64,000 nt of DNA from Nocardia aobensis NBRC 100429 (GTDB taxonomy: Bacteria; Actinomycetota; Actinomycetes; Mycobacteriales; Mycobacteriaceae). The notes beneath the pieces were generated by a model, which did not search any database, was not told where the DNA came from, and worked only from the letters and a program-made list of their open reading frames with translations. The DNA is taken from assembly GCF_000308375.1 (NCBI RefSeq), contig NZ_BAFQ01000167.1, positions 62,001-126,000 of the forward strand, written 5' to 3'. The position numbers and the translations under genes were made by a program. The stretch's first letter is position 1. Each line of letters opens with the position of its first letter. Shown here piece by piece: positions 27,701-39,700 of this stretch.

Positions 27701-30700
27701 CTCGGACTCGTCAAACAGGGCAAGACGAACAAGCAAATCGCGGCGGCGCAAGGGATCTCACCCACAACCGTCAATGCCTACCTGATCCGTATCGGCCTCA
27801 AGCTGCGCACGAGCGGACGAGCGGCTGCGGTGGAGGAGGCAGAGAACCGCGGCATCGACTTGACGGGTGAGCTGCCCGGCGCCCGGTCTACGCCCGATTA
27901 CCTCGCATCCGGGGACGCCATCGGGAGTCGCCCGATCGGTAGACCCCACGATGCGGAGGACGCCGACGCGAACGAGTCGAGCGATTCCCGTTCCGCGACA
28001 ACAGCACCCGACGGTTTCCGCAGTGCCCTGACAGCAAAGCTGTGGGGGCCGGGCTCGTTCACCGACTCCACCGGTGCGGTGGCGTCCGATTCGGAACCGG
28101 GGTACGAGGACCCGCCGTCCAGCGGCCCGGAAGGCCGGATCGGCAGCGCGCCCCACAGCCCGCGCACAACCGGTTTCCCGGCCCTTCTCATCGAAGGCCT
28201 CGACGCCGGTGTGGTGCGCCGGGAACCGCTGCCGGGCGCCCCGGGAGTCAGCGTCGAGCGGGTCACGTTCGGTAACGGCTACCAGAGCCTCCAGGAGGTC
28301 TACGACGACGCCGACGATGCGGCGAAGCAGTGGCACATATCGCTGATCGGTGGTGCGATGGGCGCACCGGTCGCCGCTACCCACCCCGCAAGCGACGACC
28401 ATAGGGTGCTGTACCGGGAAATCGTGCCCGGAGGCGCTGCGAATACCGTTCTGCCGCAGGGAATGTCACGGGCTTACGATCTGGGATTGGTCGGCGGTGA
28501 TCCGGCGAGCGAAGGATTCGCGTCCGGTCCGGTCGATCGCGGCTATCTGGATTCGGCTTCCGGGGAGCTGCTCGGCCTGCTGGATGCGGTAACCGGGACT
28601 CGGCGCAACACACGGCATTGGAATATCGGCCCGGACGGCGAGGTGACCGGCGGGCGGACCGCACTCGACTCCGAGCAGGCCGTGCCGAGCCCATTCGCCA
28701 CCAAGTTCACCCGGTATGTCGACGGTCGCCCGGTGTGGCAGGGCCACGGCTTCGCCCGCGCCGACATCACCGAGATGCGGGAGCAGGTGTCCTACCTCGA
28801 GGACCGGCTGCGGGACTTCTCGAGTGCGCAGGAAGCCATGTTGCTCGACATGCACTCGCGGGTGATGGCCGAGTTCGGCCGGGCCGAGCGGTATGCGGTG
28901 CACACCCCGGAAGAGACGGTGCACGTCGGCGGTGTGAGCGCCGACGCCCAGGCCAAAGCCCGGCTGGTCGAGGAGTTCAACCTCAACCATCCCTACTTCG
29001 TCATCGCCGGATTCGACCATCCCCGAGTCCCCGTCGACGCGGTGCGAGAGATTCTCGAGACGCTGGACGACCTGCTCACCCGATACCGGCACGCCCCGGA
29101 TCTGCTTGCGCACATAAGCAATATCCGCGAACTGCGCGTCGACTTCCTGGCGGATCCAGGAGTCAACGCCGAGACCTTCAACCGGGGCACCCGGAGCGAG
29201 TGGATGACGCTGAACCTGTCCCGGGTGGCCGACCGAGCTCAGGCGCTCGAGGACGATCTGTACGACCGCTCGACCGGGTTCCATCCGGCCAGCGGACGGT
29301 CCTACCACGACGACGTCATCCATGAGTTCGCGCACGCGATCGACCACGCCACGGGCAACCGGCTCAGCAAGGAAATCGCGGCCGTGCTGCGGCGCGCATG
29401 GAGGGCGCTGCGAATCACCGGCCTGATCGCCGAATCGTACGAAGAATGGCTCCGGCGCCTTCCGGAGGCGGCCTTCACCGACGAAACGAAAACCACGCTC
29501 AGGCCGGCGGAGGCGGTCGCGGTGGGGTTCGCCGCTGTGGAGATCGACGGCCCCGACGTCGGCAGTCCGGAATGGGTGATCCATCACTATGTCACCACCC
29601 TGCGCCTACCGGAGATCTCACCGGACCTGGTGGTGAATCTTCCTCCCGGCGAAGCGAAATCGGGAACCGCCACCACAGCGGATCAGCCGGAATTCGGACC
29701 CGACGACGTCATCGGCAGTAGGCCCTCGGAGAACGAGGCAAACCCGCGATTCGACCCGATCGGCGCGCGATCGGCCGAAGGGCCGGCATACGAGCGTTAT
29801 CGGCACCGGCTCGGTGAGCAATACCGTGCCTTGGCCGGACAATTCGGTGCGGTGGCGGGCGGACCGCTGTCGCCGGACCTGCGGCCGGAGTTGCGGCCGG
29901 TGCTCGATCGCGCCGTCGATATGAACGGGGACCCGAGTGGGCCGGCCGACGCCGATCGGCTCGTCCGGCTCGCCTGGCGTCTGCAATGCCTCGACGAGCT
30001 GGCGGGGCGCGTGTGGGCCGAGACGCGGGGACGGTCCGTCGCGGGCGCCGAGAGCCTGCCGGTGCCGATGCACCGCGTGGAATCGCTGACCGCGGCGCTA
30101 CTCGCCCACAGCGATGCATCGGCCGCGTACGATAGCGAAACCTCCACGCTCACAGCACAACTGGACGACGAGCTGGCACGGCTCTTCGGTGCGCCGCCCG
30201 GCTCACTGACGGCGAGCTTCCCGCACGACGCCACCGTCCGGGATATCGATGGAATCGATATCCGCAGTGTGTCCGGCGTCCTGCCGCCGGATGCGGGCGC
30301 ACTGATCAGGCATGTCGACGCGACCGGTGTCGAACGGTTTCTGATGGTCAGGGAATCTCCCCGTCCCAGTGGTTCGCCCGCCGACTGGCGGTCGCCGACC
30401 GTGCCGGAGGCGGTGGCATTGAATGTGCGGGCGACGGGTTCGGTGACATTCACCGATGCCGGAGTGGCGGTGATGGAAGCCGCCGTACGCTTCGCGGCGG
30501 GTAGGGGCGAGGGCCGGATCACCGACGCCCGGTGGCTGACGGCCGATGAGCTCGAGGTGGAAAAGACCGCAGACCGGTTGCACTCATGGTTCGTGGATAC
30601 CTTCCCGGCCGCGCAGGAAGCGTACGACGAGGTGCCACCACCGATCGACGCGGCCGGCCGCATCGCGCGATCCGCCTCCCGATTGTCGTTGAGCACGAAC

Positions 30701-33700
30701 GACATCGAACGCCTGGCCCTCGAGGTAGCCGCGCGGCCGGTGACCGAGCACGCCGATATCATCGAGTTCTTCGATCAGCTCGTCGAGTGGGTCGAGGAGA
30801 TCAGGATGGCCGACGCCTCCGCGACGATCGGCGATGCCGAACTGTTCGACAGCTTGCACAAACACCGAATGTGCATCACTCTCGCCACCCATCCCGACAT
30901 CCTGGACGCGCTGTCCACGCCGATAGGCTACGAGGCAGTGCTCGATTTCGTGCACACTCCGGGTTGGGGTATCGGCGGGATCGCTGCCCGAGTGGAATTC
31001 CTGGCGGGGAGCGAGATCCGTGCGGCTCTGCGGCGGGCCGATGCGAACAATCCGGATTTCGCGCCCGTTGTGCGCGGAAGTTTGGGTCTGCCATGGGCGG
31101 ACGATCTCGGCAGGATCGGCCGGGAGCTGCGTCGCATGGCTGAAATACCGGCGGGGGCTCTGGATCAGGCTCTACTGAGAACGATCCGCCAGTTCGTGTC
31201 GAAGATCGCAGACCCCGACGCTCCGGAAAAAACCGATCTGCGCAGCGCGGCGATGGCTGCCGATTATCGAGTCTGGAGTTATCTAGCCGCCCTCGACGAC
31301 TATTCTCCGCGCGCAATCCGACAAAGCATCGCCAACGATTATCTGCATTCGGGCCGGATCGGAGAGTTTTCCAAGGAAATGCTCGGTGACGTCGTGTTCA
31401 CCGAGCAGCAGCTGCGCGCGGTCGAGGACCTCTACATCGACCACGCGGACAGTTTCACTTTTTCCAGATATTCCACTCTGGCCGCTGCGCTGCCACCGAG
31501 CCGCCGGCCGCCGACGATTCGCGCGGCCACGGAGTTGGTCGCTGACGTACCAGTGGAACTCGCCCGGTCTGTCCGCGCTGTCATGGCCGATGACGAGCGA
31601 GGCAGAGAGCACACAGTACTCGGCTTGCGGGGCACCGGGGCGGCAGTGCTGCCCGAATTGAAGGCAGTTGTGCGGGCCTTCGTGACCGAGGTGAAGTCAG
31701 CGCATCTCTCGCGGGAAAGCTTGGCGAAAGTGCGGTCGTCGGATCTTCTCGCCGGCGTGCTGATGGCCGTGACGAGATTTTCGACGTCGGAGTGGCACCG
31801 CGGCGATACCGCGTCGTTGCGGGAGTTGCTCGCGTATTTCGACCGGGCCACGACCGACGGGCGTATCGCGGCGATGCCCGCGGAATACCAGCCGAGTGGT
31901 GTGGTGGAGGTCGCCAAGCTGCGCGCCGGGTCCGGGCCGCAGTGGACCGAGGACCAGCTGGCGCGTTTCGCGCGGCTGGCGGCAAATCTGCGTGCCGCGC
32001 ATTCGGCGATGACCGGTGCCCGGCGTCCGATCACCCAACTACTCGGGGAACTCGGGCGCGGCATCGTCGAGCACATCTCTGCATTGGAGCGTTCGCTTGC
32101 GTCGGGCCGGCACGCCAACGGCGCCGTGATGAACGATGTGGCGCGACGGAAAATGAGAGCTCTCGCAGAGGAGCTGCGGAAACTCGCAGCATCGGAGCCC
32201 GGTGGTGCGAATCCTTTTCCGGCGTTGCGTTCACTCGAGGCTTTCGAGAACAATTTCCAGTTGTTGGCCGGAGTCGGGGACTTGCACGACCACTTGCGAA
32301 CGATTTGTTTTGCGTGGGCGATGCAGCAATATCCGGAATGGATCGACCGGTTGCGGGATATCGGTGCGGGAGAGCCGACGCTCGACGAGATCGTCCTCGT
32401 CCGGGAATTTGTGGATCACATTACGAACCAGGAGGTGTTCTCACACTATTTCTCCAGCCGCAACGGCGCCCGCACTTTCCGTCGAATGACCAGCGCTATC
32501 GCGCTCGAGGAGGCGATAGCGCGCGCTCAGGGGGTCGGTGTCGCGAGCGAGACGACTCCGCTGCGGTTCATTCCGACACGTGGGCCGTTGCTCGAGCTGT
32601 CCGGGCATATCGCCAGCGCCTGTTGGGCGGGCAAGTATCGCTCGGTCGCCGAAGCGATGCCGAATATGACGGCCGCTGTCATCGTCCGCAATCCGGACGA
32701 CCCGGACCGCGCCAGGCTGGAGGGCGCCGGCCTGCTCATCGAAACCACCAGCACATCCGGTGTGCCCCTGCTGCTCATTCGCGGTCTCAACCCGCAGGAG
32801 ACCTATATCAACCATGTGTCGGTCGATGATTTCTATCGCACCTTCATCGACTGGGCACAGGGTATTGCCGCAGCTCGCGGCCGTCACCTCGCAATCGTCA
32901 TCGACGGCGCCAGCGGCCGAGCCGCGACCAACCGCCCCGCCCTGTTCCGGTACCTCGACGACATCCGCCCGACGCTGACTCCGGTCCAGGTGGATCCGGC
33001 CGACACGACCTTCAACAACTACGACGTCGGCCGATCGGCCTACCTTGTCGAGCCCGCCAACGCCGGTCGGCAGGGGCTGCCGCAGCCCGACGATCGCATC
33101 GGCAGCAGGCCGACGGAGGACCTCGGATCGCCCGACGATGCTCTGCGGTCGTTGTCGGAGCCCGAAGCGGTTCTCGGGTGGGTCAGTTCGGCATTACCCG
33201 CTGCGGACAACGGGCACTCCGGCCGCCGCGCGCTGATCGATCACCTGCGCGACCGCGCCGCCTTCGCCCATCCCGCCATCGGGCTCCGGCCACCGGACGG
33301 GTGGCTCGCGGACAACCGGGACATGCGTCGCGGCCACGCCGCGAAGGCACGTGAAATCGCCGACCGATTGGAGTCCGATCCGTCCTACGGGCCGGCCGAA
33401 GCTCATCACGATGCCCGGTTGCACGCGTCTGAGATGCGCGAGGAGTACAGCGGTTTTCGCTGGCAACTGGCCGTATCGGGCGCTGACGTATCGAATCCGG
33501 GGGCCTTGGCCGCCGCCGTGGCGGCTCGACTGCCCGAAGAGGACTCGAAGCCGGCGCACCGGGACGTCATCGCCGCGGCGGCACGCCTGGCGGAACTCGC
33601 CCGGACCACTGCCAGGGACGACGCCGCATTCGTTGTCACGTCGTCCCAGGACCCCGATGGCCGACACCGCTTGGTCGCCCAACTGGATTACACCCGAAGC

Positions 33701-36700
33701 GATCCCACCGATTCCGATCCCGGGCTGACCGTCGAGGAGTTACGTCGCGGACTGTCCGATATGGACGGCCGCATCGATCTCGACACGGCCGATCCCCTGC
33801 CGGAGGGGCAGGTCTGGCATCGGGTTCGGCTCGACCTCACCAGACAGCGAATTCTGGTGTGCTGCGCTCTGTGGGGACGGGGCCGGACGGGTATGGGCAC
33901 GTTGAACCTGGCGCTCTGCGAGGGCCTGGTGGCGGCCGGGCACGAAGTGACTGTCCTACCGGGACAGGTCGATTCCGAGTTCCGGGTTCCGGGTGTGCAG
34001 GTCTACCTCCGCGAGGAGTGGATGCGGGATCTGCATCCCGAGCACGTGAGAAGTTTGCCCGACTCGGTCGATATGGTGATCGTGCACGTCGAAGCCGGTG
34101 GCCTCCGGGCCGCGGTGAATGCCGAGGAGGTCTATCCCGCAGCAAAAATCGTCGCTGTCCATCATCTGATTCCGATGCTGTGGGAGAGCCTCACGAGCGA
34201 TCCTGCGCAGGGTCGCGGCAGCGTCGCGGCGGGCATCTATCTTTCGCGGCGGGCGCATCTGGTGACGGGCTTGGGCCCGGCATTGGCGACAGACGCACTG
34301 TTGCAGGCCGCCCTGGCGGGCCACAGTTCGGTGCACGAACTGCAGCCGGTCCTGGACATGGCCGAACAGCCGCCGCAGCCCGCGCCCGGCAGTCCGGTAC
34401 GGGTTCTGCTCTTCGGCCGTGTGGACGACGCGTTGAAAGGTGGCGCGGAGATCGCCGAGGTGGTGTCGCGGCTGCGCGCGCACGGCCACGATGTCCGATT
34501 GGTGGTCCGGGGTTTCGAGAACGACCTCAGGGCGGCCCACACCGAATTGGCGCAGATCGTCGGTGACCCCGATGTGGTCGAGGTGCTGCCACACACGAGG
34601 GATCCTGCTGAGATCCGGGCGGACATTCGCGCGGCTACCGTGGTCGTGATGCCTTCGCGGGCGGAGGGTTTCGGCAGCGTCGCTACCGAGGCGACCGAAC
34701 AGGGGGTGCCGGTCGTCGTGCCGTCGACGAGCGGGGCGGGTAGATACCTCGCCGCACTTGCCGGGCACCGCGCCGCGGTGGAACGATTCAACCTGGTGAA
34801 GCAGGACCAGGGTGCACCGGTGCCGATCGACGACTGGGTGGCCAAGCTGCAGGTCGTCATCGACGATGTGCCCGGCGCATGGGCGGCGGCGCGTCGATTG
34901 CAGGAGCTCATGCGGCCCCTGACACGTGAGAACAGCGCCAGGATGCTCGTGCATGCCACGGTGAACACCGAACCCCACGCTCGTCCCGAGATCCGGCCGT
35001 CGCGGACGCGCGTGTCGTTGGTGCAGGGGCGAGTCGTGGCCCGTGGGGAGGAAGAAGACTACCTGCGGATACTCGCCGTGGCCGACGCGATGGAAACCGA
35101 TCCCGCCGTGCGCAGTGCGATCATCGGTCGCAAGGGCATCGAATTCGCGCCGTCCTGGGAGCCACTGTCGATCCGCCTCGCCACGGCGGATCCTGACGAG
35201 TGGTTGTTCGCGCCTTGGACAAGACCTGCGCGGCACGATGATTCGCGGGCCCGCATCCTGGGGGCAACGGTGGCGACGGTAGCCGAGCAGGGATTCGCCG
35301 CGACGACAGTCGACGAAATCTGCCGCCGCGCGGAAGTCGCTCCGGAGGAGTTCGACGAAAACTTTCCGCGCACCTACGACGCATTCGCCGCGGCGCACAA
35401 GGCGGCGCTGGAGGATCTGCGGCAACTGATCGTCGACGAAGTGAGTTTCGCGCGGGCGCCCGACCACACCGCCCGTATAGCGACCGTGGCGCACACCTAT
35501 GTGAGTGCCCTGACCGCTCGACCGGGCACCGCACGGGTCGTACTGGTAGAAAGATCCGGCCTCGACCTGGTTCAGCGCGCTGCGCGCGCCATGACCGCCA
35601 CGAAATCGATTGCCGCCACTCTGGCCGAGGTACTCGACGAGCCGACCATGTCCGCCGAGAATCTGCGCGCTCTGGCGGCTGCGATCCAAGGCCTGCTGGC
35701 GAATTGGGCCGTTACCGGAGACAGGGCTGTGGTAACGCGCCTACGGCGTGATCTCGCCGACCTCCTCCGTATCGGTACCGCGTCGCCGGAGGTGAGGCCC
35801 GTCGCCGTCACGCGACCGCAGTCGCCATCGGCGGAAAGCGGCACGATCGAGGCGGCGAAACCTGTCGAGCGAGAACGGATGTTGACCGAAATGATCTCGG
35901 TCGCCGCGCGTTATGGCTACGCCAGGATGTCGCTGGACATGGTTCAGCAGCGCGCCGGCGTGGTCCTCGGGGCATTTCAGGAGCTGTTCTCCGACAAGGA
36001 GACCGGTTTCGAGGCCGCCTGCGCTGCGGCTATCGAGCGCCTGCGAACCTCTCTTCGAGCGGCGGTGCCGGACAGGGTCGATGATGAACTGCGACCGCGG
36101 CTGGAGGCCGCATTGGGTACCTGTCTCACCGTTCTTGCTGCGCACGGGGACGAGACGCGAGTGCTGCACTTGGAATTGCCCGCGACCGGGCCGCTGCGCG
36201 AACGGTTCCACGCGATTATCGCTGAGCATCTCGCCCAGGCCGTCGACGAAATAGATGCCGATACCGGCCGCCTCCTCGCAACCGCCGTCACGGGCGTCGT
36301 CGCCGACCGGATCGCCGCACGGCAGTACGCCAGATTTCACGATCTGCCGTCGGCCGACGTCGATGCCGGAGCGATGACCCCGCTGCCCGGAGACGTTCCG
36401 ATCGTGACGGCCTGGGCGCACGCACTACTCACCGACGCCGCTTCACCAACCGACGGGCCGATCGGCTCGCGCCCCGGGCGTCCCGCTCGAAAGCCTGCGC
36501 CGCAACAGGGTTCCGGCACCGATCGGGCACCCGGCTCACCGTGGCGCCGCGGCGGTAACTCCCACCCCGGGACCGATCCGGCCGCCGTCGACTTCGGCGA
36601 AAACAGCGATGCCACGGCGATCGGGGCCACCCCGTGGCAGCGCAAAGACGCGACGCCGGCCACTACGCCGTGGGCGTCGGTCACTGAAACAGGCAGCGGT

Positions 36701-39700
36701 ACAGCGCGTTCCGATTCGGCGCGGCTCCTCGAACGGATCAGGGCGCACATCGATGAGGGGGCGCAAGATCGAGCGGCCGCACTCGTCCGCGCGGAGTTCG
36801 ATACCGAACTTCGCACAGTCTCCACACGTTTCGGACTGCAGGCCATACCCGGCGTGTTCGACGAGATCTGCGCCGCTGTTGTCGGCCGGATCGCCCAGAT
36901 CGAAGATCGAAGCCTGGCCGCGTGGGTGGAGCTCGTCGCCAACAACGTGCTGTCGCAACAACGCGGATTCGCCCACATGTGGTGGCGCATCCGGGAACTG
37001 CTCGTCAACGGCGCGCGTCTGACGGAATCGGATCCGATGGTGCAGGCGTGGAACGACGTGCGGTTGACCGATGTACGGCGGGCGCTCGACACATTGCCGC
37101 CCCATCGCCGCGATCGCCTCATCGCCGCCTTCACCTCTGGCCGCCGCGGCGGTGGGCAGGCGCATGCCGATCCTCTTGCCGCCGCCCCACAGGCGCTGTG
37201 GTCGGCTGCCCGCCATCTTGGATCGGCGATCGCGGCCGCCCGCGGTGTACAGGCCGAACTTCCGGCCGAGCCCCGGACACAAGTGGACGACGTCGACGCG
37301 GACGAGGTCGCGGTGCGGCGGATCCCGTCCGGACTCCGCGACCGCAGCGACACCGAGGCTGTGCCGATGACTCCCGGCGCGCTCGATCGCCCACCGGTGG
37401 AAACACCGGCACCGGCGCCGACACCGGCCCGGAAACGCGCATCGAAGTCCGCCGCCGAAGCGGAGCCGATCTATATCGTCAATCCCGGGCGAATCACCGA
37501 GGCGCTCCGAGGGCTCCCCGGGCTCGAACGGGAGTTCACCCGCGCGAGTTTGGCGGATCCACGTGGCGATTTCGCTGCGGCCGGTGCGGATTATCTGCGC
37601 ACCTTGATCACGGTCGCCGCGTACGAGCTCTCGCTCGGCCAATCCACGACCGCACACAACCGCCTGTCGGCCGCATTCGACGCAGGTATAGCACTGCTCA
37701 ACCGGTTCACCGCGGACACGGAGATCAAAGCCATTCTGGCGCCGCTGCATCGGCTGCGGCGCACGCTCATCGAAGACCCGACGTCGGCCGTGACACTGGC
37801 CGACGAACTCGCGGACGACAGTCCCACCCGCCGGATTCTCGAGCGGACCGTGTCGCATCTGCAGGCCATCGGCCGAACGGGCCCCGTGGTGGGATCGAAG
37901 CCCGTTGCCGGACAAGCGCATCGGGGGGTGCCGACCGATCCTGGGACGAATGCGGCCGAAGGTCCGATCGGACACCGGCCGTCCGACGCCGCGCCGACTC
38001 CGCTCGACGTCGATCAGGTGCTGCAATGGATCCTCGACAGCCGGTCGACACCGGTGCACTGGCAGCCGGTCGATCAGGTGCCGGACGACGTGCTGCTCGC
38101 GTCTGCCGCCGATACGGAGATCGACCTCGAGACCATTCGCCGGAGGTGGGGCGCGATCGCGGAAGATTATGTCCGCTCGGGCTGGCGCGCCGGCGGGGGG
38201 CTGTTGTTCCGGGGCGACACGCGGCCCTTGTCCGTTCCGTCGGCGGACGGATTCGTCCCGCTCTCCCAGCGCGATGGCAAGGTCGTCTACACGACGGTGC
38301 GGGTGAATCGAGCCGGCGACTACGGCGAGTCGGTGATGATGGACGCCGCGACCTCGCAGTGGACCGTCGTCCACCGGATCTACGTCATCGACGCGCCCGG
38401 TGGGTTCGGAGTGGTGGACGAGAACGGCGACGTCGTCTCCGTGCACTGGCCGGGAGGCCTGCGCAGCGACCGCGTCGTGGGCTGCTTCGAGATTCCCGCC
38501 GAAATCTGGCAGCGCGATTTCGCGGCCCAGGCGGGCCGATTGCGGCAGTTCTGGCGCCCCAACCCCACCTACCGCCGACTCGACGCGACCGCGTCCGAAA
38601 TTTCTGCCACCGAGGACGAATCAGCCGAGGACACTCCGGCGCAATCGTGGGCACAGGACGGTCGGAACGATCCACAACCGGTCCAACCGGAGAATCCCGA
38701 GGGGCGACCGGACGAGGCCGCGTCAACCCTTCGCACCGTCGACCGATCGACGGCGTCGGCGGCTCGGCATGTTCTGGCCGAATTGCTCTCGGCGCCGGTG
38801 CATGTCGTGCTGGCGGGAGCGGTGCGCTCGGCCGTGGATGCCATCCGACAGCGCATCGCCGAAGCGTCCGACGACGTTCTGGTGGCGGTGGACACCTCCG
38901 AGCTGATCGCCTGGATCTCGGAGGCGCTCGACCTGCACCGCCGAGCCGAGGCGGCGACCAGGAAGTCCGCGACCACCGATGTGCTGTCGCCGGACCAGCA
39001 GGACCGACTCGAAGAACTTCGGCGGGCGTTCGTCACGAAAGCCGACGCGCTGTCTCGGCGCCTGGACCGGATGTTCGGATCCGACCCCACGGCACCGCTC
39101 GCGATCCCGGATGCCGACGATCCCCTGCGTGAATTGCGACGATTGGCCCACGTGTCGAACTCGGCGCATGCCGCCGCCCTCGTCGATGCGCTGACGCACT
39201 ACTTCGCGACCGCCCGCTTCGGCGACTCCCGCGCCGGCGAACTCGCGAATCCGGAATTGGCCGCTGCCGCTGCCCGATACCGCGACCTGCAAGCAGCGGG
39301 ATTCACCGGAAAAGCGGCTCAGAAAGACGTCGCGAAGGTCGCCGGAACCTCGCAGTCGAAGGTCAGTCAGGTACTGCGCCGACCGGCCGCCGATATCACC
39401 GCCGATCAACGAATCATCCTCATCGCCGCACGCTGGCTCGACTACCCGATGCCGGAGGATCTGGTGCGCGCCGCCGCGCAGTACGAATCGGAGATGCGCG
39501 GCGATGCCGATGGGACACAGCCCGACACGGCAGCGGCGATTCGGGCAGCGGAAACCAGCCGATTGCGCGACGAACTCGCCACCGCGTACCGAGAACTCGA
39601 GCATGGCGAAGACTCGGACCCGCTCGCCGAATCAATCTCTCGTGCCACACCATCACAGTTCGACGAGCAATTCCGCGCGCTGAGCCCGATTCAGCGGCGC

